The notes under the pieces are model-generated. The model was not told the DNA's origin and searched no databases. It worked only from the letters and a program-made list of their open reading frames with translations. A program made the position numbers and the translations under genes. From Roseomonas indoligenes (lineage in GTDB: Bacteria > Pseudomonadota > Alphaproteobacteria > Acetobacterales > Acetobacteraceae): DNA of 64,000 nt. The stretch spans positions 1 to 64,000 of the forward strand of contig NZ_JAGIZA010000009.1 in assembly GCF_017813365.1 (NCBI RefSeq), in the 5' to 3' direction. Shown here piece by piece: positions 51,158 through 60,132 of the stretch (position 1 is the stretch's first letter; each line of letters starts with the position of its first letter).

Positions 51158-51661
51158 TCAGCGATTCCCGGGCGGACCGGCTTGGTCCTTCCGCATGAAC
51201 AGCACGGGCAAGATCACCCCGTCGCCCACGGGCCGCTCCCCCGGGCGTTCGGCAACGTAGCCCAGGCTCTCGTAGAAGGGCACGGCGCCGAGATAGGCGC
51301 GCAGGACGAAGCGCGCATGCCCCGCCGCCCGCGCCCGCTCCTCCGCCGCCTGCACCAGCCGCGTCGCCAGGCCCTGCCGCGCGGCGTCCGGATGCACGAA
51401 GACCTTGCGGATCCGCGCCGCACCGTCCGCCTGCGGCAGCCAGCCCGCGCTGCCCAGCAGGATCCCCTCCCGCTCCGCCACCCACATGTCGCTGGCCAGC
51501 ACCTCCGGCGCGTAGTCCGGCGCCTCCAGCATGGCGCGGTAGGCGGGCACGACGGAGGGTGGGTAGGCGGCGGTGGCCAGCGCCGCAAAGGACGCGCCGT
51601 GCAGCGCCACCAGCGCCGGGATCTCCCCCTCATGCAGGGGGCGCAGTCGGGCTGGGTTCAT
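51158..51661 (-). CDS. GNAT family N-acetyltransferase
   Basis: This 167-aa protein has the acetyl-CoA motif 'RKVFVHPDAARQGLATRLVQAAEERARAAGH' (quoted in parts, residues 85-115) and 'VPFYESLGYV' near 130. 'MWVAEREGILLGSAGWLP' forms the preceding strands. Substrate unknown. The ATG at 51661 gives a normal GNAT length; the upstream open frame is antisense to the Bug receptor gene. It is divergent from that receptor. Confidence 0.88.
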   Translation of the reverse strand: MNPARLRPLHEGEIPALVALHGASFAALATAAYPPSVVPAYRAMLEAPDYAPEVLASDMWVAEREGILLGSAGWLPQADGAARIRKVFVHPDAARQGLATRLVQAAEERARAAGHARFVLRAYLGAVPFYESLGYVAERPGERPVGDGVILPVLFMRKDQAGPPGNR

Positions 51662-51748
51662 CACGGCTTCCGGGATGGGGTTGTCGGGCGCAAGATCGCT
51701 GCCTCGAACGGCCCCGCCAAGGGCCGCGCAACGGGCTGAGGAAATACC

Positions 51749-52741
51749 ATGCGCTCCCCCATCACCGGCCGCCGGCCCCTCCTGGCCGCAGTCCTGCCGG
51801 CCCTGGCCGCCCCCGCTCTGCTCCCCACCGGCGCGCTGGCCCAGAGCGCCTTCCCGAACCGCCCGATCCGCTTGGTCGTCGCCTTCGCCGCCGGCGGCAA
51901 CTCGGACACCATGTCCCGCCTGATCCAGCCCCGCCTCTCGGAGTTCCTGGGCCAGCCGGTGGTGGTGGAGAACCGCGCGGGCGCGGGCGGGGCGCTCGCC
52001 GCCGGCCAGGTCGCCAGCGCCCCGCCAGACGGCCATACCCTGTTCTTCGACGCGGCCTCCTTCATCATCGCCCAGTTCATTCACCGCAACCTGCCCTTCG
52101 ACTACGAGCGCGACTTTCAGCCCGTCGGCATGGTGGCGGAGGTGCCCTACATCCTCGCCGTCACCGCCGGCACCGGCATCCGCGACCTGCAGGGCTACCT
52201 GGAGCAGACGAAGATCACGCGGGACGGCATGCCTTTCGGCTCGCCCGGCGTCGGCAACACCGGTCACCTCGCCGGTACCCTTCTGGCCCACCGCAGCAAC
52301 ACGAAGATGGAGCACGTGCCCTACCGCGGCGGCTCGGAAGTCGCGCGCGACCTGGCGGCGGGATCCCTCCCCTCCGGCTATCTCTCCCTCAACTCCCTCT
52401 CCCCCGTGCTGGAATCCGGCAAGGCCCGCGCCATCGCCCTGACCAGCGGCACCCGCATGGGGATCGAGAGCGTACCCACGATTGCCGAATCCGGCTTCCC
52501 CGGTTTCGACCTCACCAGTTGGAACGCCATCTTCTGCCGAACCGGCACACCCGAGCCCATCCGCCGCAAGCTGGAGGAGGCGGTGAACTTCGCGACACGC
52601 GACGACGAGGTGCGCCAACGCCTGGCCACCATGGGCGCCACCGCCGTGCCCGCCGAAGCGGACCGCCTGGCCGCGCGCCTGGTGAGTGAGCGGGCGCTTG
52701 TGCAGAACCTGATGCGGGATACGGGGATCAGCTTCGGGTAG
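51749..52741 (+). CDS. Bug-family (TctC-like) periplasmic solute receptor
   Basis: This 330-aa protein has a signal peptide (MRSPITGRRPLLAAVLPAL, cleaved near ALAQS). 'FPNRPIRLVVAFAAGGNSDTMSR', 'VVENRAGAGGALAAGQVASAPPDG' and 'HVPYRGGSEVARDLAAGSLP', given in parts, define the Bug fold. No membrane partner or catabolic gene adjoins it except a divergent GNAT, so the ligand cannot be guessed. It is the fourth orphan Bug receptor in the window. Confidence 0.9.
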   Translation: MRSPITGRRPLLAAVLPALAAPALLPTGALAQSAFPNRPIRLVVAFAAGGNSDTMSRLIQPRLSEFLGQPVVVENRAGAGGALAAGQVASAPPDGHTLFFDAASFIIAQFIHRNLPFDYERDFQPVGMVAEVPYILAVTAGTGIRDLQGYLEQTKITRDGMPFGSPGVGNTGHLAGTLLAHRSNTKMEHVPYRGGSEVARDLAAGSLPSGYLSLNSLSPVLESGKARAIALTSGTRMGIESVPTIAESGFPGFDLTSWNAIFCRTGTPEPIRRKLEEAVNFATRDDEVRQRLATMGATAVPAEADRLAARLVSERALVQNLMRDTGISFG

Positions 52742-52768
52742 GGAAGTCGCTGTCCCGATCCTTTACTT

Positions 52769-53045
52769 CCGGTCTGTCCTGGAGAGAGGACGAAGGAATT
52801 CTTCCTCTCTCCGTGCCCGTTCGAAGCAGTGCTTCGAACTCATCATCTTTTTCTTCAAGTTGGCATCACCCGGCTGACGGTGCGCCTCGGCTCGATGAGC
52901 CGAGGCGACTGCAGGGACGAGATACGGCCGATCACGCCGAAACCCCGCATCAGGCCGATGCCGCGCCAGCCTGAAGCAGGTCCAGGAGCCTCAGGCTCCT
53001 GGTGGGGGGTCCAGGGGGCGGCGCCCCCTTCCGGACCGATCAGAA
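52769..53045 (+). repeat. Composite intergenic repeat, copy 5 (complete)
   Basis: A: GGAGAGAGGACGAA (52781-52794), GGAA, TTCTTCCTCTCTCC (52799-52812), one mismatch. Extra hairpin: GTTCGAAGC (52819-52827), AGT, GCTTCGAAC (52831-52839). C: GCCTCGGCTC (52884-52893), GAT, GAGCCGAGGC (52897-52906). D: CCAGGAGCC (52982-52990), TCA, GGCTCCTGG (52994-53002). E: GGGGGC (53014-53019) with GCCCCC (53023-53028). It lies between the convergent Bug and regA genes. Confidence 0.9.
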
Positions 53046-53062
53046 CAGGCCCAAGGCCCAGC

Positions 53063-53608
53063 CTAGTCCACCTGCCGCTTCTCGAGCTTTCGCGCCAGCG
53101 TCCGCCGGTGCAGCCCCAGCCGGCGCGCGGATTCGGAGACGTTGAAGCCCGTTTCCGCCAGGGTCTGATGGATCCGCTCCCATTCCAGGGTCTTGATGGA
53201 GGTGGGGCGATGGCTCAGCGGGATGTCCGCCTTTCCTTCCACCCGGCCGAAGGCGGCCTCGATATCGTCGGTATTGGATGGTTTGGCCAGGTAGTGGCAG
53301 GCGCCAAGCTTGATGGCTTCCACCGCCGTCGCGATGCTCGCGAAGCCCGTCAGCACCACGATCCGCATGTCCGGGTCGTGCTCGTGCAGGGCCTGCACGC
53401 AGGTCAGGCCGCTGGCGCCCTCCAGCTTCAGGTCCACCACCGCGTAGTGCGGCGTCCGCTCGCGCAGCAACGCCGTCATCTCTTCGAGGCCTGAGGCGAC
53501 CATCACCTCGTAGCCCCGCCGCTCGAAGGAGCGCCGCAGGGTGCGGGAGAGGCTGACATCGTCCTCCAGGATCAGCAGCAGCCGCTCAGGCGGCGTCTCG
53601 TCCGGCAT
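53063..53608 (-). CDS. regA: RegA/PrrA/ActR-type response regulator
   Basis: This 181-aa regulator has a receiver domain with acidic pocket Glu15-Asp16-Asp17, phosphorylated Asp59 ('YAVVDLKLEGASG') and Lys110 ('YLAKPSN'). A linker leads to a C-terminal Fis-type helix-turn-helix, 'NVSESARRLGLHRRTLARKL', the RegA DNA-binding signature. RegA controls respiration, carbon and nitrogen metabolism in response to redox state. It overlaps the regB stop by 23 bp. Length is normal. Confidence 0.93.
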   Translation of the reverse strand: MPDETPPERLLLILEDDVSLSRTLRRSFERRGYEVMVASGLEEMTALLRERTPHYAVVDLKLEGASGLTCVQALHEHDPDMRIVVLTGFASIATAVEAIKLGACHYLAKPSNTDDIEAAFGRVEGKADIPLSHRPTSIKTLEWERIHQTLAETGFNVSESARRLGLHRRTLARKLEKRQVD

Positions 53609-54941
53609 CCTCGCCTCCCTTTCCGATCGCGATGGCGGAGAGCGGCAGCGTGACCGTGACCACGGCCCCGCCCTCCGGCCGGTTCGCCGCGCCCACGCTG
53701 CCGCCGAGCTTTCGCACCACGTTCACCACCAGGAACAGGCCGAGGCCGCGCCCCTGCTTGCCCTTGGTGGAGCTGTAGGGCTGCCCCAGCCGCGCCAGCA
53801 TCTCCGGCGGGAAGCCCGGGCCGTCGTCGCTCACCGCCAGGCGCAGCAACCGTCCCTCCCGCACGGCGGTGAGGCGGATATGGGTGGCCGGGGCCTCCTG
53901 CGCATTGCTGGCAAGGTTGAACAGCACCTGCTTCAGGATCGGGTCCGCGGCGATGGCCAGATCCGGGCCGGAACGATCCACGAATTCCAAGGTGCTGCCC
54001 GGCCGCGTCTCGTTCCACTCGGCCACGAACTCCGCCAGGAAGGGCCGGAGCGTTGTCCGCGCCGCCCCCTCCCCCCGCGCCTCGCCGGCGGAGAGGAGGA
54101 TGCCGGAGATGATCGTCTTGCAGCGCCGCACCGCCACCTGCATCTCCTCCATCTCCGCCTGCAGGTCGGGGATGGCCCGCAGCGCCGGCATGCGCTGCCA
54201 GTCGCCGAGAATGACCGAGAGGGTGGCCAGCGGCGTGCCCAGCTCATGCGCGGCGCCGGAGGCGAGAAGGCCCATCCGCACGATATGCTCCTCCTGCATC
54301 GCCTGCTCCCGCAGATGGGCCAGCCGCGCGTCGCGCACGCGCAGGTTCCGGCTGATGCGGGTGACGAAGATCACCAGCAGCACCGCGTCCAGCACGAAGC
54401 AGACGAGGAAGCCCTGGAGGTGCAGCCGGTAGGGATCGGCGCCCAGCGTCTCCGGCAGGATCAGCGGCCGGTGCAGGAAGGAGAGGCCGAGCACGCAGAG
54501 GCAGGTGACGGCCGCCACCGCCCAGGCCGCGCGCAACGGCAGCAGCACCGCCGCCAGCGTGACCTGCAGCAGGAAAAGCGAGATGAAAGGGTTGGTCACC
54601 CCGCCGCTGAGGAAGAGCTGCGCCGTCAGCGCCGCCACATCCAGCATCACCACGACGAAGAGTTCCCAGGACCGCACGGGCGCCCGCAGCCGCAGCCGCA
54701 CCAGGCTGGCCAGGTTCAGCAGCACCAGCCCCGCCGCGACCATCCCCATCCCGCGCAGCGGCAGGGAAACCCCCAGCCCCACATGGGAGAAGCCCGCCGT
54801 CACCACCTGGCCGAACACGGCCATCCAGCGCAGCTGCACGAGCTGCAGCATGTTCTTGCGCCCGGCCGTATCGGCCCGCACCGCGGGAGGAGGGGGAAGC
54901 CCCGCCACGGTCGCCACGGCCTCCGTTTCCCGGCCCATCAC
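53586..54941 (-). CDS. regB: RegB/PrrB-type redox sensor histidine kinase
   Basis: This 451-aa kinase has six N-terminal membrane segments. Between them, 'GGVTNPF' (residues 113-119) is the heptapeptide that in RegB senses the ubiquinone pool. The phosphorylated His232 stands in 'ASGAAHELGTPLA' and Cys274 ('VRRCKTII') matches the redox-active Cys265 of Rhodobacter RegB. The ATPase domain shows 'NLASNAQEAPA' and 'VSDDGPGFP...GRGLGLFLVVNVV'. An unusual 30-residue Pro/Ala lead precedes the first membrane segment. It lies 51 bp after SURF1 in the cyo gene train. Confidence 0.93.
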   Translation of the reverse strand: MMGRETEAVATVAGLPPPPAVRADTAGRKNMLQLVQLRWMAVFGQVVTAGFSHVGLGVSLPLRGMGMVAAGLVLLNLASLVRLRLRAPVRSWELFVVVMLDVAALTAQLFLSGGVTNPFISLFLLQVTLAAVLLPLRAAWAVAAVTCLCVLGLSFLHRPLILPETLGADPYRLHLQGFLVCFVLDAVLLVIFVTRISRNLRVRDARLAHLREQAMQEEHIVRMGLLASGAAHELGTPLATLSVILGDWQRMPALRAIPDLQAEMEEMQVAVRRCKTIISGILLSAGEARGEGAARTTLRPFLAEFVAEWNETRPGSTLEFVDRSGPDLAIAADPILKQVLFNLASNAQEAPATHIRLTAVREGRLLRLAVSDDGPGFPPEMLARLGQPYSSTKGKQGRGLGLFLVVNVVRKLGGSVGAANRPEGGAVVTVTLPLSAIAIGKGGEDAGRDAA

Positions 54942-54992
54942 ACCCTCCGAACCCGGCCCGCGGGTGGCTTCAACGGCCCGGTGCCGGGGATG

Positions 54993-55760
54993 TCACGCCC
55001 GGCCCCGCCGCGCCCGCCACTCCGACAGGAGCAGGAAACAGGTGGCCCCGGCCAGCATCAGCGCCAGGCCGTACCAAGTCAGCGCGTAGATCAGGTGGGT
55101 GTTGCGGAAGGCGATCACGGTCAGCCCACCCACCGGCGGCCTCGGATCGGAGGAAACCTCGGCATCCACGAAGTACGGGGCGACCGGCCCTTCGAGGCCC
55201 CGGGCGGCGGCAATGGCGGCCACGTCGCGGGAGTACCACCAGCCGCCGGCGGGGTCGTTCGCGCGCAGGAACCCGCCACCGGGTTCAGTGATCCGCAGCA
55301 GCCCGACGATCTCCTCCTCCGCGGCGGGGGGCGGCGTGGCCGTCCGCTCCGCCGTGCTCCGCTCCCCCGGCACGAAGCCACGGTTCACCAGCACCAGCCA
55401 GCCCTCATCCACGCGGAACGGCTCCAGCAACCAGAAGCCGCCGCCGAGCGCCGTGGTGCCGGCCACCAGCGTCCCACGCCCCGGCAGGAAGCGGCCGGAG
55501 AGGCGGACATGCCGGTACTCGTCGGAGGCCGTGCTCACCCCCGGCCAGGCGGCAGGGCCGGGCGCGGGCACGGCGGGGGCATGCACCCGCGTCTCCACCC
55601 GCTCGATCAGGTCCAGCTTCCAGGCCCGGCGCGCCACCTGCCAGTTGCCCAGCGAGACCGTCACGCCGACTCCCAGCAGCAGGAGCGCCAGAAACGCGAG
55701 GAGCCGGGCCGGCCGGCGGGCTCCCCCGTCTTCCACGCCCGGCCCCTTCATTCCGGCCAT
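54993..55760 (-). CDS. SURF1-family oxidase assembly protein
   Basis: This 255-aa inner-membrane protein has an N-terminal membrane segment ('LLAFLALLLLGVGVTVSLGNWQ', around residues 18-38) and a C-terminal one ('LIYALTWYGLALMLAGATCFLL'). Between them are 'EYRHVRLSGRFLPG', 'LVLVNRGFVPG' and 'VNRG', family hallmarks. SURF1 helps insert heme in haem-copper oxidases, so its place after cyoD fits. The start at 55760 avoids overlapping cyoD; an ATG at 55802 would overlap it by 23 bp. Confidence 0.9.
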   Translation of the reverse strand: MAGMKGPGVEDGGARRPARLLAFLALLLLGVGVTVSLGNWQVARRAWKLDLIERVETRVHAPAVPAPGPAAWPGVSTASDEYRHVRLSGRFLPGRGTLVAGTTALGGGFWLLEPFRVDEGWLVLVNRGFVPGERSTAERTATPPPAAEEEIVGLLRITEPGGGFLRANDPAGGWWYSRDVAAIAAARGLEGPVAPYFVDAEVSSDPRPPVGGLTVIAFRNTHLIYALTWYGLALMLAGATCFLLLSEWRARRGRA

Positions 55761-55779
55761 GCGACCCGGCGCCTTCCCG

Positions 55780-56190
55780 TCAGTCCATGTTCCGCATGTC
55801 ATGCGGCATCAGCATCATGTTGGCATTCATGTGGTACATGACCCAGATCGAGCCCGCGAGGGTGATGACCACCACCACCAGGGTGAAGATCAGCGCCAGC
55901 ATGGTCCAGCCGCCCTCGGCCCGGCTGTTCATGTGCAGGAAGTAGATCATGTGGACGACGATCTGCACCACGGCCAGGGCCATGATGACAAAGGCCGTCA
56001 CCCGCGTGTCGGAGAACACGTCCCCCATCACGAGGGCGAATGGGATGATCGTGAGGATCGCGGCCAGCACGAACCCCGTCATGTAGCTCCTGAACGACCC
56101 GTGCGGCGCGGCGCCGTGGTCGTCATGCCAGTTGCCGCCATCGGCGCCGTGCGCCGCGTGGCCGTCGGCGCGCGCTGCTTCCGCGCTCAT
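55780..56190 (-). CDS. cyoD: Cytochrome bo3 quinol oxidase subunit IV
   Basis: This 136-aa protein has a His/Gly/Asp-rich lead (residues 1-35), then three membrane segments, with '[24 protein letters not shown]' and '[10 protein letters not shown]' typical of CyoD. It is a small accessory subunit of the oxidase. The ATG at 56190 overlaps the cyoC stop (ATGA). The final '[12 protein letters not shown]' is Met/His-rich and might bind copper, though that is only a guess. Confidence 0.93.
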   Translation of the reverse strand: MSAEAARADGHAAHGADGGNWHDDHGAAPHGSFRSYMTGFVLAAILTIIPFALVMGDVFSDTRVTAFVIMALAVVQIVVHMIYFLHMNSRAEGGWTMLALIFTLVVVVITLAGSIWVMYHMNANMMLMPHDMRNMD

Positions 56191-56819
56191 CCCAGAACTC
56201 CCATCAGGTACACGAAGGAGAAGACGCCGATCCAGATCACGTCCAGGAAGTGCCAGAACAGGCTGAGGCACATCAGGCGCCGGCGGTTGTCCTCGATCAG
56301 CCCGCGATGGGCCACCTGGATCATCAGCACCACGAGCCAGAGGATGCCGAAGGACACGTGCAGCCCGTGGGTGCCGACCAGGGTGAAGAAGGAGGAGAGG
56401 AAGGCGCTGCGCCAGGGGCCCGCGCCCTCATGGATCAGGTGGTTGAACTCATAGAGCTCGAGCCCGATGAAGGCCACGCCGAAGAGGCCGGTCACGCCGA
56501 GCCAGAACAGCGTGCCCCACTTCTTCCCCCCTTCCATCTGCAGCATCGCGAAGCCGTAGGTGATGGAGGAGAACAGCAGCATGGCGGTGTTCACCGCCAC
56601 CAGCGGCAGGTCGAACAGCTCCTTCGGCGTCGGCCCGGCCGCGTAGCTGCGGCCGAGCACGCCGTAGCAGGCAAACAGCACGGCGAAGATGAGGCAGTCG
56701 CTCATCAGGTAGAGCCAGAAGCCCAGCGCGGTGCTGGACCCGGCATGCGCGTGCTCGTCCTTCTCGAGGTAGAAGACGACCTTCTCGCCGTCCGAGGCAG
56801 GGCTCACGGATGCGGACAT
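56187..56819 (-). CDS. cyoC: Cytochrome bo3 quinol oxidase subunit III
   Basis: This 210-aa protein has five membrane segments of the CyoC/COX3 kind. '[20 protein letters not shown]' near residue 28 is the segment with the conserved acidic residue, and '[18 protein letters not shown]' near 137 is diagnostic. It starts 4 bp after cyoB ends. Subunit III stabilises proton uptake in the complex. Confidence 0.95.
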   Translation of the reverse strand: MSASVSPASDGEKVVFYLEKDEHAHAGSSTALGFWLYLMSDCLIFAVLFACYGVLGRSYAAGPTPKELFDLPLVAVNTAMLLFSSITYGFAMLQMEGGKKWGTLFWLGVTGLFGVAFIGLELYEFNHLIHEGAGPWRSAFLSSFFTLVGTHGLHVSFGILWLVVLMIQVAHRGLIEDNRRRLMCLSLFWHFLDVIWIGVFSFVYLMGVLG

Positions 56820-56823
56820 GGCC

Positions 56824-58821
56824 TCAGTCCCCCGCCACGGCGACGCTGCGGGCCTGTTCGGTCCGCGCCACCTCGTCGGCCGGGATCCAGTAGTCCCGGT
56901 GATAGTTGAAGGTGTGGATGATGGCGCCGAGCACGATCAGCGCGAAGCTGCCGGCCGCCAGCCACCACATGTACCAGATCATCCCGAAGGCGAAGCCGGT
57001 GGAGAGGATCGAGAGGATCACCCCCGTGCCCGTGTTCTTCGGCATGTGAATGGGCTGGAAGCCCGAGAGCGGCATCTTAAACCCGCGCTTCTTCATGTCG
57101 TACCACGCGTCGTGGTCGTGGATGACCGGCGTGAAGGCGAAGTTATAGGGCGGCGGCGGGGAGGAGGTGGACCACTCCAGCGTGCGCCCGTCCCAGGGGT
57201 CGCCCGTCACGTCGCGCAGCTGCTCCCGGCGCAGGAAGCTCACCACTAGCTGGATCAGGAAGCAGGCGATGCCGCAGGCGATCAGCACGGCGCCGAAGGC
57301 CGCGATGAGGAAGTAGATCTGCAGCGACCCGTCCTCGAAGTGGTTCAGGCGGCGCGTGACGCCCATGAGGCCGAGCACGTAGAGCGGACCGAAGGCCACC
57401 CAAAAGCCCACCAGCCAGAACCAGAAGGAGAGCTTGCCCCAGAACGGGTCCAGCACGTAGCCGAAGGCCTTGGGGAACCAGTAGTTGATCCCCGCCAGCA
57501 TGCCGAACAGCACGCCGCCGATGATCACGTTGTGGAAGTGCGCCACCAGGAACAGCGTGTTGTGGAACTGGAAGTCCGCGGGCGGCACGGCCAGCATCAC
57601 GCCCGTCATGCCACCGATCACGAAGGTCGGCATGAAGCCCACCACCCACAGCATCGGCACCTCGTACCGGATGCGGCCGCGGAACATCGTGAACATCCAG
57701 TTGAAGATCTTCGCGCCCGTCGGGATCGAGATGATCATCGTCGTGATCCCGAAGAACGAGTTCACGCTGGCCCCCGACCCCATGGTGAAGAAGTGGTGCA
57801 GCCAGACCAGGTAGGCGAGGATGGTGATGACCACGGTCGCGTAGACCATGGAGGTGTAGCCAAACAGGCGCTTGCCGCAGAAGGTGGAGGTGATCTCGGA
57901 GAAGACGCCGAAGGCCGGCAGGATCAGGATGTAGACCTCGGGGTGACCCCAGATCCAGATCAGGTTCACGTACATCATCGCGTTGCCACCAAGGCCCGCG
58001 GTGAAGAAGTTGGTCCCGACGTAACGATCGAGCGAGAGCAACGCCAGGGTCGCGCCCAGCACGGGGAAGGAGGCGACGATGAGGATGTTGCTGCACAGCG
58101 CCGTCCAGGTGAAGATCGGCAGCTTCATCATCGTCATGCCCGGCGCGCGCATCTTCACGATGGTCGCGATCAGGTTCACGCCGGACAGCGTTGTCCCGAC
58201 GCCCGCCACCTGCAGGGCCCAGATATAGTAGTCCACCCCCACGCCCGGACTGTTCGTGATGTCGGACAGCGGCGGGAAGGCCAGCCAGCCCGTCATCGCG
58301 AACTCACCGATGAAGAGCGACATCATCACGATGATCGCGCCCGCGGTGGTCATCCAGAAGCTGAAGTTGTTCAGGAAGGGGAAGGAGACGTCCCGCGCGC
58401 CGATCTGCAGCGGCACCACCAGGTTCATCAGCCCCGTCACCAGCGGCATGGCCACGAAGAAGATCATGATCACGCCGTGGGCGGTGAAGACCTGGTCGTA
58501 GTGATGCGGCGGCAGGAAGCCCGGGTTGTCGAAGGCGATGGCCTGCTGGGTGCGCATCATCAGCGCGTCGGCGAAGCCGCGCAGCAGCATCACCACAGCC
58601 AGGATCACGTACATGATCCCGATCTTCTTGTGGTCCACGCTCGTGAACCACTCCTTCCACAGGTAGCCCCAGAGGCGGAAGTAGGTCACCGCCCCCAGCA
58701 GCGCGAGCCCGCCCAGCGCCACCGCCGCAAAGGTGGCGACGAGGATCGGCTCGTGGATCGGCAGGCTCTCGAAGGAGAGCCGGCCGAAGACGGAGGTCCA
58801 GAAATCCGGGTTGGAGAACAT
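56824..58821 (-). CDS. cyoB: Cytochrome bo3 quinol oxidase subunit I
   Basis: This 665-aa catalytic subunit reduces oxygen to water with heme b, heme o3 and CuB while pumping protons. Key sites are '[12 protein letters not shown]' (CuB His cross-linked to Tyr, with the proton-path Glu), 'WLHHFFTMG' (the two further CuB His), and 'HFHNVIIGG' (heme ligands). The N-terminal 'KKIGIMYV' and a 15-helix layout match CyoB, and the 665-aa length is standard. Spacing to cyoA is 3 bp. Confidence 0.98.
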   Translation of the reverse strand: MFSNPDFWTSVFGRLSFESLPIHEPILVATFAAVALGGLALLGAVTYFRLWGYLWKEWFTSVDHKKIGIMYVILAVVMLLRGFADALMMRTQQAIAFDNPGFLPPHHYDQVFTAHGVIMIFFVAMPLVTGLMNLVVPLQIGARDVSFPFLNNFSFWMTTAGAIIVMMSLFIGEFAMTGWLAFPPLSDITNSPGVGVDYYIWALQVAGVGTTLSGVNLIATIVKMRAPGMTMMKLPIFTWTALCSNILIVASFPVLGATLALLSLDRYVGTNFFTAGLGGNAMMYVNLIWIWGHPEVYILILPAFGVFSEITSTFCGKRLFGYTSMVYATVVITILAYLVWLHHFFTMGSGASVNSFFGITTMIISIPTGAKIFNWMFTMFRGRIRYEVPMLWVVGFMPTFVIGGMTGVMLAVPPADFQFHNTLFLVAHFHNVIIGGVLFGMLAGINYWFPKAFGYVLDPFWGKLSFWFWLVGFWVAFGPLYVLGLMGVTRRLNHFEDGSLQIYFLIAAFGAVLIACGIACFLIQLVVSFLRREQLRDVTGDPWDGRTLEWSTSSPPPPYNFAFTPVIHDHDAWYDMKKRGFKMPLSGFQPIHMPKNTGTGVILSILSTGFAFGMIWYMWWLAAGSFALIVLGAIIHTFNYHRDYWIPADEVARTEQARSVAVAGD

Positions 58822-58824
58822 GTC

Positions 58825-59964
58825 TTACTCAGGGGTTCCGGTAAGGGGGGCGGGAGCAAGGGCCAGGACAGGCCCCGCCTCGCTGGTCTCGGTCAGCAGG
58901 CCCGTGGGCCGGCTGGGGGTGCAGAAATCCAGCACGTAGGTGCGGTCCGATTCATGGCCCACGCCCTCGCGCCGGGCGACGCCGCCCGCGTAGACGCGCC
59001 GGGTGGCCGTGTTGATCGCCGCGACGGGGCCGATGCCGCCGCGCGCGTCCAGCCGCGCCATCTCGCTCATGCACATCCGGCCGGGCTCCACGCACTGGTC
59101 GGCGATGGCGTTGAACAGACCGGGATCGACGGAGGCGAAGCGTCGCGGCGCATCCTTGATGCTCGGCTTGGCGAGGGCGAGGTACTCCTCGCGGCCCAGG
59201 TTGCCCTGGCTGCCACCCTGGCCGGCCTTTGTCTCGGCCACCCAGCGGTCGAAATCGGCTTGCGGCATGGCGCGCATGTTGAAGTGCATGTCGGAGAAGC
59301 CCGCCCCACTGTAGTTGGCGGAGAAGCCCAGGTAGTCGCCGGGCTTGTTCATCACGGCGTGCAGCCGCGTCACCATCCCCGGCATGGCGTAGACCATCCC
59401 GGCCATCTCCGGGATGGAGAGGGTGTTCATCACGGAGGAGGAACTGAGGCGGAACTGGATGGGAACGTCCACCGGAACCGCCAGTTCGTTCACCGTCGCG
59501 AAGCCCTGCTGCGGGTAGATGAACAGCCACTTCCAGTCCAGCGCGACCACGTCCACCTCGACCGGCGCCATGCCCTCCGGCACGGGCCGCGAGGCGTCGA
59601 TCCGCGCCAGCGGGCGATAGGGGTCCAGCAGATGCGTGCTCACCCAGGTGAGCGCACCGAGCGCCACGATGATGACCAGCGGTGCGGTCCAGATGATCAC
59701 CTCGAGCCCGGTGGAGTGGTACCATTCCGGATCGTACTTGGCCTTCGTGTTGGAGGCGCGGTAGCGCCAGGCGAAGTACAGCGTGAGGAGGATCACCGGC
59801 ACGACGATGATGAGCATCAGCACGGTGGAGGCGACGATCAGGTCGCGCTGCTGCATTGCCACGTCCCCCGAGGGGTGAAGGACGGAGAGCTTGCAGCCGG
59901 TGAGGACGGCCATGAGGGCCATCAGGGGCAGAAGACGCAGGATCTTGCGGGACATGCCGTTCAT
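58825..59964 (-). CDS. cyoA: Cytochrome bo3 quinol oxidase subunit II (lipoprotein)
   Basis: This 379-aa protein has a lipoprotein signal ending 'LMAVLTGC' near residue 24, two membrane segments ('VLMLIIVVPVILLTLYFAW' and 'VIIWTAPLVIIVALGALTW'), and a cupredoxin domain. CuA ligands are absent: the loop reads 'ANYSGAGFSDMHFNM', as in quinol rather than cytochrome c oxidases. It accepts electrons from ubiquinol. The domain is followed by about 75 residues including two Cys ('CVEPGRMC') and a Pro-rich end, somewhat longer than E. coli CyoA. ATG at 59964 or 59955. First gene of cyoABCD-SURF1-regBA. Confidence 0.95.
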   Translation of the reverse strand: MNGMSRKILRLLPLMALMAVLTGCKLSVLHPSGDVAMQQRDLIVASTVLMLIIVVPVILLTLYFAWRYRASNTKAKYDPEWYHSTGLEVIIWTAPLVIIVALGALTWVSTHLLDPYRPLARIDASRPVPEGMAPVEVDVVALDWKWLFIYPQQGFATVNELAVPVDVPIQFRLSSSSVMNTLSIPEMAGMVYAMPGMVTRLHAVMNKPGDYLGFSANYSGAGFSDMHFNMRAMPQADFDRWVAETKAGQGGSQGNLGREEYLALAKPSIKDAPRRFASVDPGLFNAIADQCVEPGRMCMSEMARLDARGGIGPVAAINTATRRVYAGGVARREGVGHESDRTYVLDFCTPSRPTGLLTETSEAGPVLALAPAPLTGTPE

Positions 59965-60018
59965 TTGTGGACCATGGTGCAGCGCAGCGCGGACATATAG
60001 ATTGTGGGGCCGGAGCGG

Positions 60019-60039
60019 GATAGGACAGTTTGTCCTATC
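60019..60039. promoter_or_regulatory. Perfect inverted repeat between cyoA and the MFS gene
   Basis: GATAGGACA (60019-60027), GTT, TGTCCTATC (60031-60039) is a perfect 9-bp inverted repeat with a 3-bp centre. It lies 55 bp before the cyoA start and about 95 bp before the divergent MFS start, where an operator for both would sit. The protein that binds is unknown; RegA or an Rrf2-type redox regulator are candidates by context. Confidence 0.5.
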
Positions 60040-60132
60040 GGTTCCCGGCGGCGCGTTATGGTAGCTGCAGCAGGCTGCATCGGTGTTCCCCAGGGGATCA
60101 CGACACTGCCTTATGTTAGGTGAGGGTTGGAC

